From contig NZ_FXAN01000110.1 of the NCBI RefSeq assembly GCF_900176645.1, positions 1 through 57,139 of the forward strand: a stretch of DNA of 57,139 nucleotides, written 5' to 3'. A program made the position numbers and the translations under genes. The notes below the pieces were generated by a model. The model was given only the letters and a program-made list of their open reading frames with translations. It did no database searches and was not told the origin of the DNA. Positions 1-8,715 of the stretch are shown here, piece by piece. Each line of letters begins with the position of its first letter. The first letter of the stretch is position 1. The stretch comes from Burkholderia singularis. Its GTDB lineage: Bacteria > Pseudomonadota > Gammaproteobacteria > Burkholderiales > Burkholderiaceae.

Positions 1-2
1 CG

Positions 3-374
3 GGCACGAGCGCCGATGACCGGAAGGTTCGACTGCAGAAGGTCCTGAAACCTGGCTCGCGCTTCCTCTACCGGTACGACTTCGGAGACAGCTGGGATCA
101 CGCCATCGTCGTTGAGAAAGTGGAAACCATTGAGAGCGAACCGTGGGGCGGGGCCCAGGTCATTGATGGTGCTCGCGCGTGCCCGCCAGAGGATGTGGGC
201 GGCCCGCATGGCTACGAAGCGTTCCTGAACGCGCTATGCAACGATCCGAATAGCGAAGAAGCTGACCATTACCGAAACTGGGTCGGCCCCGGCTTCGATG
301 CCGAACTGTTCGATCTGCGTGCTGCCAATGCCACGCTGCTACGCATGGCTTCCAATCGTTGGGGAAACCGGTAA
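3..374 (+). CDS. pRiA4b ORF-3-like protein, 5' end outside window
   Basis: The frame is open from the left edge of the window, so the real start lies upstream; an internal GTG at 120 is unlikely to be the start because the conserved part begins before it. The fragment contains FLYRYDFGDSWDHAI followed by a long acidic tail (CPPEDVGGPHGYEAFL), which is the signature of the plasmid pRiA4b ORF-3-like family. These proteins have no proven biochemical function and are usually found on or next to mobile elements. That agrees with the IS66-type transposase remnant immediately downstream on the other strand. Only the C-terminal 123 residues are visible. Confidence 0.8.
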   Translation, partial: GTSADDRKVRLQKVLKPGSRFLYRYDFGDSWDHAIVVEKVETIESEPWGGAQVIDGARACPPEDVGGPHGYEAFLNALCNDPNSEEADHYRNWVGPGFDAELFDLRAANATLLRMASNRWGNR

Positions 375-375
375 C

Positions 376-546
376 TCACGCCGTCAACACGGTATCGGCT
401 CCACGCTTACCCATCGCCAGACGCGCCACCGATACGTCCGGCTCGCAGGCCAGCTTGGCCAGATGCCGTCGAAATTCGATCGGGTGATTCGGGATGCCTT
501 TGCGTGAAGTTCTCTTCGGCGTATCTGTTGCCACTTTGGTCCCCAC
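376..546 (-). pseudogene. Truncated IS66-type accessory transposase TnpA remnant
   Basis: A 56-codon minus-strand frame reads from a GTG at 546 to a TGA at 376-378. Its centre, RKGIPNHPIEFRRHLAKLAC followed by EPDVSVARLA, resembles the N-terminal helix-turn-helix of IS66-family TnpA proteins. After SVARLA the expected continuation (a HGINANLLFKWRR-like block) is missing and the frame ends in unrelated residues, so only about the first half of the domain survives. No tnpB or tnpC and no terminal inverted repeats are visible nearby. The family call rests on memory of the motif, not on a search. Confidence 0.5.
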
Positions 547-561
547 TACTTTGGTGGGGAC
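539..561. repeat. Perfect 8-bp inverted repeat (hairpin) beside the IS remnant
   Basis: GTCCCCAC at 539-546 is followed after 7 bases by its exact reverse complement GTGGGGAC at 554-561. It lies at the 5' end of the TnpA remnant and could be a leftover of an element end or a translation-control hairpin. No matching copy was seen elsewhere in the window. Confidence 0.5.
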
Positions 562-695
562 TACTCTGGCAACTTCCTTTCACATCGTCGAGACGGTGCT
601 GGGGACACGCTTACGCTCGATGCACGCTTCGGTTGAAAAACCGGGCAAACCGGAAACTGAAGAGCGGCCGTGCTTTCAAGACCGGCGACGTACCG

Positions 696-920
696 TCAAC
701 CTCGCGTATCGATCCAGTCTCGCGCCCATTGATCGGAATAACCGCGCGCGTCGTCCTCATTGACGAAATACCCAAGCGAATAAAACTCGTAGCACATGAG
801 CCCGGACCGAACATCGGAGCGGGCAAGTGTCACATTTGACGAGAAACAACCATCCGGCAGGCAGTGAGCTGACGGGGATACCGTGTATCCGCGATATTGG
901 ATAGGAGTAGAAATTTTCAT
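696..920 (-). CDS. Small conserved hypothetical protein downstream of cspA
   Basis: A 74-residue protein starting MKISTPIQYRGYTVSPSAH and ending in an acidic, aromatic stretch (FVNEDDARGYSDQWARDWID). I do not recognise a named domain, but the composition (YRGY near the start, a Cys pair, a W/Y/D-rich C-terminus) is that of a folded small protein and resembles short Burkholderia proteins found beside cold-shock genes. The ATG at 920 is preferred to an upstream in-frame TTG at 992, although no strong Shine-Dalgarno sequence is visible. It lies about 150 bases downstream of cspA in the same direction, separated by a terminator-like hairpin. Confidence 0.6.
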   Translation of the reverse strand: MKISTPIQYRGYTVSPSAHCLPDGCFSSNVTLARSDVRSGLMCYEFYSLGYFVNEDDARGYSDQWARDWIDTRG

Positions 921-999
921 TGTTGTTATTGGTGAAATAAGGTCCAGTGTAGAACGGTGTCTCCCACAGAGAATTTGATCTGTCTGGATCAATGGACAA

Positions 1000-1012
1000 G
1001 GCCCGAAGGGCC
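1000..1012 (-). terminator. Terminator-like hairpin between cspA and the 74-aa gene
   Basis: On the minus strand GGCCC-TTC-GGGCC forms a 5-bp GC stem whose tip can be read as the very stable C(UUCG)G tetraloop. It is followed by a short TTG rather than a long T tract. It lies about 60 bases after the cspA stop codon, so it is the best candidate for ending the cspA transcript. Confidence 0.6.
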
Positions 1013-1071
1013 GAGACTATGCCAATGCAGTGGGAAGCGTCCACTATCCAACACAGTGGACGCCCAAAAAA

Positions 1072-1275
1072 TTACAACGGCTTGATATTCGATGCCTGAA
1101 GCCCCTTAGGGCCGCGCTTCGTCTCGAAGCTGACTTTTTGATTTTCAGCCAAGGTTTTGAACCCGTCACCCGAGATTTCCGAAAAATGCGCAAACAGATC
1201 TGCGCCACCTGCGTCCGGGGTGATGAAGCCAAAGCCTTTGCTTTCGTTGAACCACTTTACGATACCGGTATCCAT
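1072..1275 (-). CDS. cspA: Cold-shock protein, CspA family
   Basis: A 67-residue single cold-shock domain, the usual length for the family. It starts MDTGIVKWFNESKGFGFITP, carrying RNP-1 (KGFGFI) and, after DAGGADLFAHFSEI, RNP-2 (LFAHF), the two aromatic surfaces that bind single-stranded RNA and DNA. It ends GPKGLQASNIKPL. The start at 1275 is supported by GAGGGATTCAAC just before ATG. Longer in-frame extension upstream is ignored because the conserved domain begins exactly here. As in other csp genes, a long 5' leader (about 1276-1420) lies between the coding start and any likely promoter; I infer this may be a thermosensitive leader. It acts in the cytoplasm as an RNA chaperone. Confidence 0.96.
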   Translation of the reverse strand: MDTGIVKWFNESKGFGFITPDAGGADLFAHFSEISGDGFKTLAENQKVSFETKRGPKGLQASNIKPL

Positions 1276-1654
1276 GTTGAATCCCTCAAAAAAATAAGTT
1301 GACTGTTCCCGTTGCGCAAGCGACGGGGAAGCATCAAGAGGGAACAAGAGGACAACGGACTCCGCGCAAATGGCGGACAAGAGATGAGCACCAATCGAAC
1401 TTCCTGAATACTTCAGCTATACACGGTACGCGAATCACCAGCCGGGGTCAATCGATTTCGCGATACCAAACGTAACGGGTAACGGCTCAAAATGTGAAAT
1501 ATTGTCCGTGGATCGCGTCCCAAATGCCATACCGTACCCAAACGATACGCGGATAGCCGCTTCTATAATCGGTTCGCATCGAATTCTTGGTGGCATCATG
1601 ACCTCAGCCACTTGCTCAGATTTGCCGCGGCCTCCGTGTCGTGCGATCGGCCGG

Positions 1655-2150
1655 CGCACGCGTCCGTCCCTAGTCGTCGACAATCTCTCCCATCTTCCGA
1701 ATGACCGCATCGATCTTGCAATCCACTTTGGCGTGCCGCCGGACAGTTCAACGGTTACAAAGCAGATGGCGGACAATTACCGCGTGACGTGCGCCTCGCC
1801 GTCATACATCGCCGCACACGATAAGCCGACGCAGACAGACGCGCTTGCCGACCTAGACTTCATCTTCCTGTTGATGTCGGCTAAGCCATCAAGCGGACGG
1901 CACTTCTGGCGGGACGGTAAAACGGTGAATGTTCGCGTGCCAGCACATCGCGCACACGCGACCGACGGCGGCGCAGTTGCGCGCGAATGGGCGCTCGAAG
2001 GGCGTGGCATCGTGATGAAATCGATCTGGGACGTAGCAGGGGCCTGAAGACCGATAGGTTGTGCCAACTGTTGTCCGAGCAGCAGCGCTGCCCTGACGCG
2101 CCGGCCCATGTGCTGCTCCAGGCGTCCGCCGCAATGCATTACGATCAACA
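1655..2150 (+). pseudogene. LysR-family regulator remnant, effector domain only, frameshifted
   Basis: An open frame from about 1502 encodes a recognisable piece of a LysR substrate-binding domain: RPSLVVDNLSHLPNDRIDLAIHFG-like residues, then TCASPSYIAAHDKP, then GGAVAREWALEGRGIVMKS. The whole N-terminal helix-turn-helix is missing. Near 2040 the match jumps from one frame (DVAGA stop) to another (GLKTDRLCQLLSEQQ), which corresponds to the LysR block where the domain normally reads GRLVRLLPD. Missing DNA-binding domain plus a frameshift make it non-functional. Boundaries are approximate. Confidence 0.7.
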
Positions 2151-2199
2151 ACAGGCATACCGTCCCACCACGCCACTCGTTTCCTCAACGGAGGCCAGC

Positions 2200-2427
2200 A
2201 TGAACACCCACACCCTGTCCGGCATGCTTCACGCACAGGAATTGCTGCTCGTGTCGCTGATTCGCACCCTTGCGCCGGAAACCAAACGCGAGCTCGGCGA
2301 CGAGTTTATTCGTCAAATCGAGCTTGCCGAAACGTCGCATCTCGACGTGCCCGCCGAACATGACGCGCATCATGCGTATCTCGCCCACGTTCGCAGGCTG
2401 CTCATCCGGCTCGAATCGTTGTCATAG
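2200..2427 (+). CDS. Small conserved hypothetical protein, helical
   Basis: A 75-residue acidic, His/Leu-rich protein starting MNTHTLSGMLHAQELLLVSLIR and ending RRLLIRLESLS. The start is well supported by GGAGGCCAGC directly before ATG at 2200. It has no signal peptide or membrane segment and is predicted by eye to be mostly amphipathic helix. I do not recognise a domain. It stands alone, after the LysR remnant and convergent to the M81 peptidase gene. Confidence 0.65.
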   Translation: MNTHTLSGMLHAQELLLVSLIRTLAPETKRELGDEFIRQIELAETSHLDVPAEHDAHHAYLAHVRRLLIRLESLS

Positions 2428-2500
2428 CGCAGATAGCACGAATGGTGTGAATAATGCGCCTTTCTGCCGCTGTCCGAATGAACGCTCGCAGTAAATGACC

Positions 2501-2517
2501 GCGCGGCTTCGCCGCGC
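2501..2517. terminator. GC hairpin between convergent genes
   Basis: GCGCGGC, a 3-base loop TTC, then GCCGCGC: a perfect 7-bp stem. It lies between the stop of the 75-aa gene (2427) and the stop of the M81 gene (2599), so it could terminate either strand. There is no T tract. Confidence 0.5.
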
Positions 2518-2598
2518 CTGGCAGTGAGCGGCAGGGGTAGACCGTTAGTTGCGTTAAAGAGGCCAAACGAACGCCGCCATGCACCGCCTGCCGCCCAT

Positions 2599-4083
2599 TC
2601 AAACTCCAGGCGCGCGTCCCGCGTTGCCCCCGGGCGATAACCGCATCGCCGGGTCCAGCTTCTTCCACGACAGGCGAGCCGGATCGGTCACGATCCCGGC
2701 CTGCGTGCGCGCGATCAGAATTTCCTCCGCAATTGGCTCGAATGCCGCACGAAAATGCACTGAACTCTTGTTGACGAGAACCGCCATCCGCTCAGGCTCG
2801 ATTCCGACCATCCGATACAAGTTGCGATCCAGCAACTGCGTCTTCATGCTAGTCACGACCACGCGCACGTCTTCGACGCGAAGGCACGCGCATAGCCCAA
2901 GGCGCAACTCCGTGCCGCGCATCATCGGACCTTCGAGCTTGCAGCGGCCGTCCGCCAGCGCTTCGACGAAACACCGCACGGGCAGCGGCCGGGCCGTGTG
3001 CGCGGCGAGCGTCAGATCGACGCTCGCGCCCACGCCCGCCGCATGCGCCGCGGCCGCAGCCGCGGGATCGTAAAGCAGGCCAAATGCGGCGCGCGGCACG
3101 CGATGGCGCAGCAGCGCCTCGAGTATTTCCGTGGTATCCGAGCCCGCGCCCGCGCCGGGGTTGTCGTGCGTATCGGCGATGACGACCGGGCCGGCCGCCG
3201 AGCGTGCAATCTCCTTGGCGCGCAGCACCGCTTCGTCAGCCGACAGATAAGCCGCTTGCCAATTCTCCTCATCGGCGCAAAACACCTGCTCGAGCCGCGC
3301 AATCGCGTCATCCAGCTCCGCGCGGTTCACCCCGTCGCCCCAGATCGCCGGGCCGCACTCGCAAATATCGGCGGACGGAAAGCCGAGCGTAACCGACAGA
3401 TCGACTTCGTATTCGCGCTCCAAGCGCGCAACGAGCGCATACAGATGCGACGCGGGCGCCTGCGACGTCGCCATCGCCTCGATCGGAATCAGGAACGGCA
3501 TCCGGCGGAACACGCGATGCTCGCGCCGCCCGCCGGAGCCGATCCGCAGCAGCACGCGCGCCGCGCGCGCGCCGGTTTCGGCCATGTCGACATGCGGATA
3601 GGTCCGGAACGGCACGAGCGCGTCAGCATGATGGAACATCTGCTCGGTTACGTTCGCATGCAGATCGAGCGATGCGACGATGATCACGCGGGGGCCCACG
3701 ACCGCGCGCAAACGTTTGAGCAATTCGCCTTCGCCGTCGTCGAACCGTTCGGTGACCATCGCGCCGTGCAAGTCGAGATAGATCGCATCGGCTCGAGCGT
3801 GCCGCGCACGCTCGACGAGCTCGTTCGCGATGCGTTCATATGCGTCGTCGGTCACGAATCCGGACGGCGTCGCGTGCGCCCAGATGCCCGGCACCACTTG
3901 ATTCGATGTCCTGCCGATCACGTCGATGAACCCCGCGATCGGCAGGTTTTGCGTGCGCAGCGAAAAAATCGCGTCGCCGACGAAAATCGGCCCATACGCG
4001 CCACCGTCGAAATCGTCATATCGCGCGCGCGATGAGACGAATGTGTTGGTTTCATGGCCAAACCCGGCAACGAAGATTTTCAT
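2599..4083 (-). CDS. M81 family metallopeptidase (MlrC-like)
   Basis: A 494-residue protein of the M81 family, named for MlrC, the last enzyme of microcystin-LR breakdown in Sphingomonas. It starts MKIFVAGFGHETNTF, the classic family opening, followed by LDLHGAM (residues 103-109), SLDLHANVT (138-146) and YPHVDMAETG (162-171), and later DTHDNPGAGAGSDTTEI; the Asp and His residues in these blocks are the expected metal ligands. Length matches the family. The ATG at 4083 overlaps the TGA of the upstream MFS gene as ATGA, so the two are co-translated. Real substrates in Burkholderia are unknown; with a carboxylate-type MFS partner I infer uptake and hydrolysis of a small amide or peptide-like compound. 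Confidence 0.85.
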   Translation of the reverse strand: MKIFVAGFGHETNTFVSSRARYDDFDGGAYGPIFVGDAIFSLRTQNLPIAGFIDVIGRTSNQVVPGIWAHATPSGFVTDDAYERIANELVERARHARADAIYLDLHGAMVTERFDDGEGELLKRLRAVVGPRVIIVASLDLHANVTEQMFHHADALVPFRTYPHVDMAETGARAARVLLRIGSGGRREHRVFRRMPFLIPIEAMATSQAPASHLYALVARLEREYEVDLSVTLGFPSADICECGPAIWGDGVNRAELDDAIARLEQVFCADEENWQAAYLSADEAVLRAKEIARSAAGPVVIADTHDNPGAGAGSDTTEILEALLRHRVPRAAFGLLYDPAAAAAAHAAGVGASVDLTLAAHTARPLPVRCFVEALADGRCKLEGPMMRGTELRLGLCACLRVEDVRVVVTSMKTQLLDRNLYRMVGIEPERMAVLVNKSSVHFRAAFEPIAEEILIARTQAGIVTDPARLSWKKLDPAMRLSPGGNAGRAPGV

Positions 4084-5393
4084 GGACTCACCGCATCGAT
4101 ACGAGGCAAAGGACGCGCGATCAACAGAATCGCACTGAGTAGCAACAACGCGGCAATCGCGAGAAAACCCGCTTCGCCGCTGCCGCTCGCCGACTTGATC
4201 CAGCCGATCAGCGTCGGGCTGACGAAGCCGCCGAACAAGCCCAGCGTGTTGATGAATGCGATACCGACGGCCGCGTGCGACGCATCGAGATAATCGGTCG
4301 GGATGGCCCAGAAAACCGTATACGACGCATACATCGCCGCGGTCGCGATCGTGATCGCCGTCAACGCGATCGCGAAGCGGTCGAAGCAGTGCGCGGCCAC
4401 GGCCAGTGCGAGCGCGCCAACGGCCGCCATCAGCGCCGCGTGCGTGCGTCGCTCGCCGAGGCGGTCCGAGTGCCGACCGACGACAAACATCACCGCGACG
4501 GTGACGAGATACGGAATCGCACAATAAAGGCCAATCTCGACGTAGCCGCGCAGGCCCGCTGCTTTGAGAAGGGTCGGCAGCCAGAAACTCACCGCATACA
4601 AACCGCTGATCAAGCCAAAGTAGACCGCGGCCAACCGATAGATCTGGCGATCGCCAAGCACGCGCGGCAGCACGTGACGCCACCCGGCGCTATCGCGCCG
4701 CGGCCGATGCCGTTCGATGTCTTCCGACACGGCGGTCTGCTCCGCGTGCGTCAACCACCGCGCCTGCGCCGGCGATTCGCAAAGAACCACGAACGTGACG
4801 ACGCCGAGCAACAGTGCGGGCATGCCTTCGAGAATAAACATCCATTGCCAGCCCGCAAGCCCGGCCACACCGGAAAGATTCGCGATGATCCAGCCGGACA
4901 TGGGCCCGCCGACGATCGAGCCGATCGGCCCGGCGCACAGCAGCAGCGCCATCGCACGCCCCATTCTTTGCGGCGGATACCAGCGGGTCAGAAAGTAGAT
5001 CATGCCCGGCGCGAAGCCCGCTTCGAATACGCCGAGCAGGAAGCGCAGCAGGTAGAACGTCGTGATGTCGGCGACGAAGCCGGTCGCGATCGACGCCGCT
5101 GCCCACAGCACCATGATCCGGCTCAATGTCCGGCGCGCGCCGACCCTGACGAGCAACATATTGCTCGGCACTTCGAACAACATGTAGCCGAGAAAGAAGA
5201 TGCCCGCGCCAAGGCCATACGCCGCTTCGCTGAAGCCGATGTCGTGCTGCATCTGCAGCTTCGCGAAACCGATGTTGACGCGATCGATATACGCAATGCA
5301 ATAGCACGTCGCCAGAAACGCGAGCACGCGCAGATTGATCTTCCGGTAAGCGGTCGATAGTGGATCGTCGATCGTTCCGGCTTTGGGAACCAT
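4080..5393 (-). CDS. MFS transporter, anion:cation symporter (phthalate/tartrate) type
   Basis: A 437-residue, 12-segment major facilitator. The sequence AYIDRVNIGFAKLQM (residues 34-48) after the first helix is the signature of the anion:cation symporter family that imports tartrate, glucarate, phthalate and related carboxylates. An ALGVFEAGFAPG-like block (LLGVFEAGFAPGMIYF) and the long central loop are also typical. The start at 5393 is supported by GAGGAAATC before ATG; an extension 22 residues upstream lacks homology. The stop overlaps the M81 start (ATGA), which makes the pair an operon. The substrate is not deducible from sequence. Confidence 0.85.
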   Translation of the reverse strand: MVPKAGTIDDPLSTAYRKINLRVLAFLATCYCIAYIDRVNIGFAKLQMQHDIGFSEAAYGLGAGIFFLGYMLFEVPSNMLLVRVGARRTLSRIMVLWAAASIATGFVADITTFYLLRFLLGVFEAGFAPGMIYFLTRWYPPQRMGRAMALLLCAGPIGSIVGGPMSGWIIANLSGVAGLAGWQWMFILEGMPALLLGVVTFVVLCESPAQARWLTHAEQTAVSEDIERHRPRRDSAGWRHVLPRVLGDRQIYRLAAVYFGLISGLYAVSFWLPTLLKAAGLRGYVEIGLYCAIPYLVTVAVMFVVGRHSDRLGERRTHAALMAAVGALALAVAAHCFDRFAIALTAITIATAAMYASYTVFWAIPTDYLDASHAAVGIAFINTLGLFGGFVSPTLIGWIKSASGSGEAGFLAIAALLLLSAILLIARPLPRIDAVSP

Positions 5394-6132
5394 GATTTCC
5401 TCGTATATCGAATTATTGAAATTGTTGCGCCGCCAAATTGAAACACAATATAGCGGCAACTCTCGTCATTTTGGTCGGCAACACGTGCAACACGGTATTG
5501 CAGACGATTCAACATCCGTCAACCGATTCGACGGGCCGCATACCGGGCTCGATATCGTGGCAGTGACGTCGTGCCGGCAGCGCACCGGCACGATGAAAGC
5601 GCTGGTTTACGCTGGCTCGGCCTCATGTATCTGGAATGCGTTGCGTCAAAACAGCGCCGCACAGTATGGGGTATTCAAAAGTCAAATCAACGCGCCGAAA
5701 ACGCTTCAACCGGGCACGGCCACCCCCAAATTCATTGGACGAATACTGATTGCACGTCATTTCGAAAAAAATAATGTGCGATGCGGACCGACAATTTCCT
5801 AATAATCATGCATTGCTGAATTAGCGCTCAATCGCCGAGATATGCGCTGGCATTTCGTTAGTGCTTGCAATCGCGTCGCATCCGCCGGCATAGCCTAGAA
5901 ATCTCCTTCGTTTTCCATCCGTCGGTGCGTGTTGGCGCGGGCGACGAAAAAGGCAACATGACTATCGTCCGTTGTCCTATGCATCGTGAGGGGCGCGGCC
6001 GTCCGGCCAGCCACCGCGATGCGCGTCCGTGGCCCGGTCAGCATTGGGGATGCGCGCCGACCGAAGGCCCAGAGCGATCTGCCGCCTGTCCAGCAGACAG
6101 CCTTGCGGGCTCCATGATTTCGCCTTTTTGGT
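5394..6132. other. Gene-poor intergenic stretch
   Basis: No convincing coding region on either strand. It contains the likely promoter of the MFS/M81 operon (an AT-rich stretch at about 5400-5470) and a perfect hairpin at 5570-5592 (CGTGCCGG, 7-base loop, CCGGCACG) without a T tract. Short open frames here have random-looking composition. Confidence 0.5.
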
Positions 6133-6151
6133 TGAAATGATAATAATTCTC
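6133..6151 (+). promoter_or_regulatory. Fur box upstream of hmuR
   Basis: The 19 bases at 6133-6151 contain ATGATAAT followed by AATTCTC, agreeing with the 19-base Fur consensus at 14 positions by my hand alignment. It lies about 130 bases before the hmuR start in an AT-rich patch that is unusual for this genome. Iron-replete repression of the heme operon by Fur is the expected control. Confidence 0.75.
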
Positions 6152-6283
6152 AATTACACTTTGCATTCTAACTGACGGATTTTTCCTTTCACCCCGCCTG
6201 CGGCCTGATCGCGCAGGCGGCCAGCCAGGTGCATGCGTCACCCAGCCAGCCTTCGGGCTCATTCGACACTGGGAGACCAAACC

Positions 6284-8668
6284 GTGCATCAACCTTTGTT
6301 GGCGTGCCGGCCGCTTCGCGCCGCACTGACCGGCGCTTTCGGCCTCTGCGCGGTAGCCGCGTCCGCCGCCGACGCCGCATCCACCTTCGTGCCGCGCACC
6401 GCTTCCGCGCCGCTTGCCGCGAACGCCACGCCGCAACCTGCCGCACGCGATGCCGCCGCACCCCGCGCGGCCGCGACAACGCATCCGGCGCGCGCCAAAC
6501 CCATTTCCGGCGCATCCGAACCCGGCGCACTCGCCGCGCACGGCGATGGGCGCACGCTCGATCCGATTACCGTCACCGCCACGCGCACCGCATCCGCCGC
6601 GAGCCGCATCGCGGCGAGCGTATCGACGCTGACCGACACCGATCTCGAAGAGCAACAAGCGGCGTCCATCAAGGACGCGCTGCGCTACGAACCCGGCGTC
6701 ACCGTGCGCCGCCCGCCGTATCGCCCGGCGGGCGCGGCATCGGCGGGCGGCCGCGGCGGTGATTCGAGCATCAACATCCGCGGCCTCGAAGGCAATCGCG
6801 TACTGCTGATGGAGGACGGCATTCGCCTGCCGAGCGCGTTTTCGTTCGGCCCGCTCGAAGCGGGCCGCGGCGACTACGCGGATCTCGACACGCTCAAGCG
6901 CATCGAGATTCTACGCGGCCCCGCGTCGGCGCTGTACGGCAGCGACGGCCTGACAGGAGCCGTCAACTTCATCACGAAAGACCCGTCCGACCTGCTATCG
7001 GTCTACCGAAAGAAAACTTACTTCTCGCTGCGCCCCGGCTATGACTCGGTCGATCGCAGTTTCGGCGCGACGGTTTCGGCCGCCGCGGGCAACGACCGCA
7101 TACAGGCGATGTTGATCGCATCCGGCCGTCGCGGACACGAACTCGACACGCACGGCCACGACAATTCGGCAAGCGCCGCGCGCACGAGTGCGAATCCTCA
7201 GGATGTCTACACAGAATCACTGCTCGGCAAGCTGACGTTGACGCCCACCTCTCGCGATACGTTCAAGCTCACCGCCGAAACAGTGCGGCGCCGCATCGAC
7301 ACGAACGTGCTATCGGCGATCAATCCGCCTGCAACGCTCGGCCTCACCGCGAACGACAAGCTCGAACGCAACCGCTTCAGCATCGATTACGACTTCCACG
7401 ACGATGCCGCCCGCTGGTTCCAGACCGCGCACGTGCAGCTCTATTATCAGGAAGCCACGCAGGATCAGTACTCGTTCGAAACGCGCGGCGCGAACTTCCG
7501 CTCGCGCTCGCGCGCGAACCGCTATAGCGAGCGCGCGCTCGGCGGCTCGGCATTCGCCGAGAGCGCATTCACGACCGGGCCGCTCGCGCATAAGCTGCTG
7601 TACGGCGTGGACGGCAGCGTCGATCGGATCAAGAGCCTGCGCGACGGCACCGTCGCGAGCCCCGGCGAGTCGTTCCCGAACAAAGCGTTTCCCGACACCG
7701 GCTACACGCTCGTCGGCGCGTTCGTTCAGGACCAAATCAGCCACGCCCGGCTGCTCGTCACGCCGGGGCTGCGCTTGGATGCCTATCGCCTGAGCCCGGC
7801 CGCGCGCGATTCGCTCTATCCCGGGCAGGCGGTCAACACGAGCGATCACGCGCTGTCGCCACGCTTGGCGGTGCTGTATCAGGTATCGCCCGCGTTGACT
7901 CCATACGCGCAATACGCGCACGGCTTCCGCACCCCGACGCCCGATCAGGTCAACAACAGCTTCTCGAATCCGATCTACGGCTACACGTCGATCGGCAATC
8001 CTAATCTGAAGCCGGAAACCAGCGACACGATCGAGGCGGGTCTGCGCGGCACACTCGGCACGGGTCATGGACCGCTGCACTATAGCGTCGCGGCATTCGC
8101 GGGCCGTTATCGCAACTTCATCGCGCAGCGCACGATCGGCGGCACCGGCCGCCCAAGCGATCCGCTCGTGTTCCAGTATGTGAATTTCGCGAATGCGCGG
8201 ATTCACGGCTTCGAAGGACGCGCGCAATGGGTGATGCCGAACGGCTTCACGCTGAAAACGGCGATGGCCTTCACGAAAGGCTCGACGCAGGACAATGGCG
8301 CGGCAGGCCAGCCGCTCGACACGATCAATCCGTTCTCCGCGGTGTTCGGCGTGCGCTACGAGCCCAGCGAGCGTTGGTTCGCGCAGGCCGATCTGCTACT
8401 GCAGGCAGGCAAACGCCATCGCGACGTGCCGCCGGATACCTGCGCGCAAAAAACCTGCTTCACGCCGCCGTCGTCGTTCGTTGTCGATCTGCGCGGCGGC
8501 TATCGCTTCAACAAGCATGTCAGCGCCTATCTGGGCATCCATAACCTGTTCGACCGCAAATACTGGAACTGGTCGGACGTGCGCGGCATCGCCGCCGATT
8601 CGAAAGTGCTCGACGCCTATACCGCGCCGGGCCGCAGCGTAGCGGTCAGCATGAAAGTGGATTTTTGA
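6284..8668 (+). CDS. hmuR: TonB-dependent heme/hemoglobin receptor
   Basis: A 794-residue outer-membrane receptor: signal peptide (LLACRPLRAALTGAF then AVAASAADA), a variable Ala-rich segment, a TonB box-like DPITVTATR, a plug domain (ALRYEPGVTVRRPP ... GGRGGDSSINIRGLEGNRVL) and a beta barrel ending in Phe. The barrel has the heme-receptor pair FRTP and NPNL (FRAP/NPNL) within GFRTPTPDQV and IGNPNLKPETSD. A GTG at 6284 preceded by GGGAG is the best start; 17 upstream in-frame codons lack family resemblance. The stretch between FRTP and NPNL holds no histidine, whereas several characterised receptors have a heme-coordinating His there. First gene of the hmu operon, behind the Fur box; its TGA overlaps a possible ATG of hmuS. 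Confidence 0.93.
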   Translation: MHQPLLACRPLRAALTGAFGLCAVAASAADAASTFVPRTASAPLAANATPQPAARDAAAPRAAATTHPARAKPISGASEPGALAAHGDGRTLDPITVTATRTASAASRIAASVSTLTDTDLEEQQAASIKDALRYEPGVTVRRPPYRPAGAASAGGRGGDSSINIRGLEGNRVLLMEDGIRLPSAFSFGPLEAGRGDYADLDTLKRIEILRGPASALYGSDGLTGAVNFITKDPSDLLSVYRKKTYFSLRPGYDSVDRSFGATVSAAAGNDRIQAMLIASGRRGHELDTHGHDNSASAARTSANPQDVYTESLLGKLTLTPTSRDTFKLTAETVRRRIDTNVLSAINPPATLGLTANDKLERNRFSIDYDFHDDAARWFQTAHVQLYYQEATQDQYSFETRGANFRSRSRANRYSERALGGSAFAESAFTTGPLAHKLLYGVDGSVDRIKSLRDGTVASPGESFPNKAFPDTGYTLVGAFVQDQISHARLLVTPGLRLDAYRLSPAARDSLYPGQAVNTSDHALSPRLAVLYQVSPALTPYAQYAHGFRTPTPDQVNNSFSNPIYGYTSIGNPNLKPETSDTIEAGLRGTLGTGHGPLHYSVAAFAGRYRNFIAQRTIGGTGRPSDPLVFQYVNFANARIHGFEGRAQWVMPNGFTLKTAMAFTKGSTQDNGAAGQPLDTINPFSAVFGVRYEPSERWFAQADLLLQAGKRHRDVPPDTCAQKTCFTPPSSFVVDLRGGYRFNKHVSAYLGIHNLFDRKYWNWSDVRGIAADSKVLDAYTAPGRSVAVSMKVDF

Positions 8669-8715
8669 TGCGCTTCGCCCACCCTTCCGCCATCCGGCCT
8701 TCGAGGAATACCGAC

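Noticed and set aside
1435..1776. Minus-strand frame opposite the LysR remnant
   Set aside because: Shadow of the recognisable LysR effector-domain sequence on the plus strand.
4084..4683. 200-residue N-terminal extension of the M81 peptidase
   Set aside because: It runs inside the MFS gene in another frame; MKIFVAGFGHETNTF at 4083 is the normal family start.
5383..5802. 139-codon plus-strand frame after the MFS promoter
   Set aside because: No domain, random composition, and it overlaps the MFS start and promoter.
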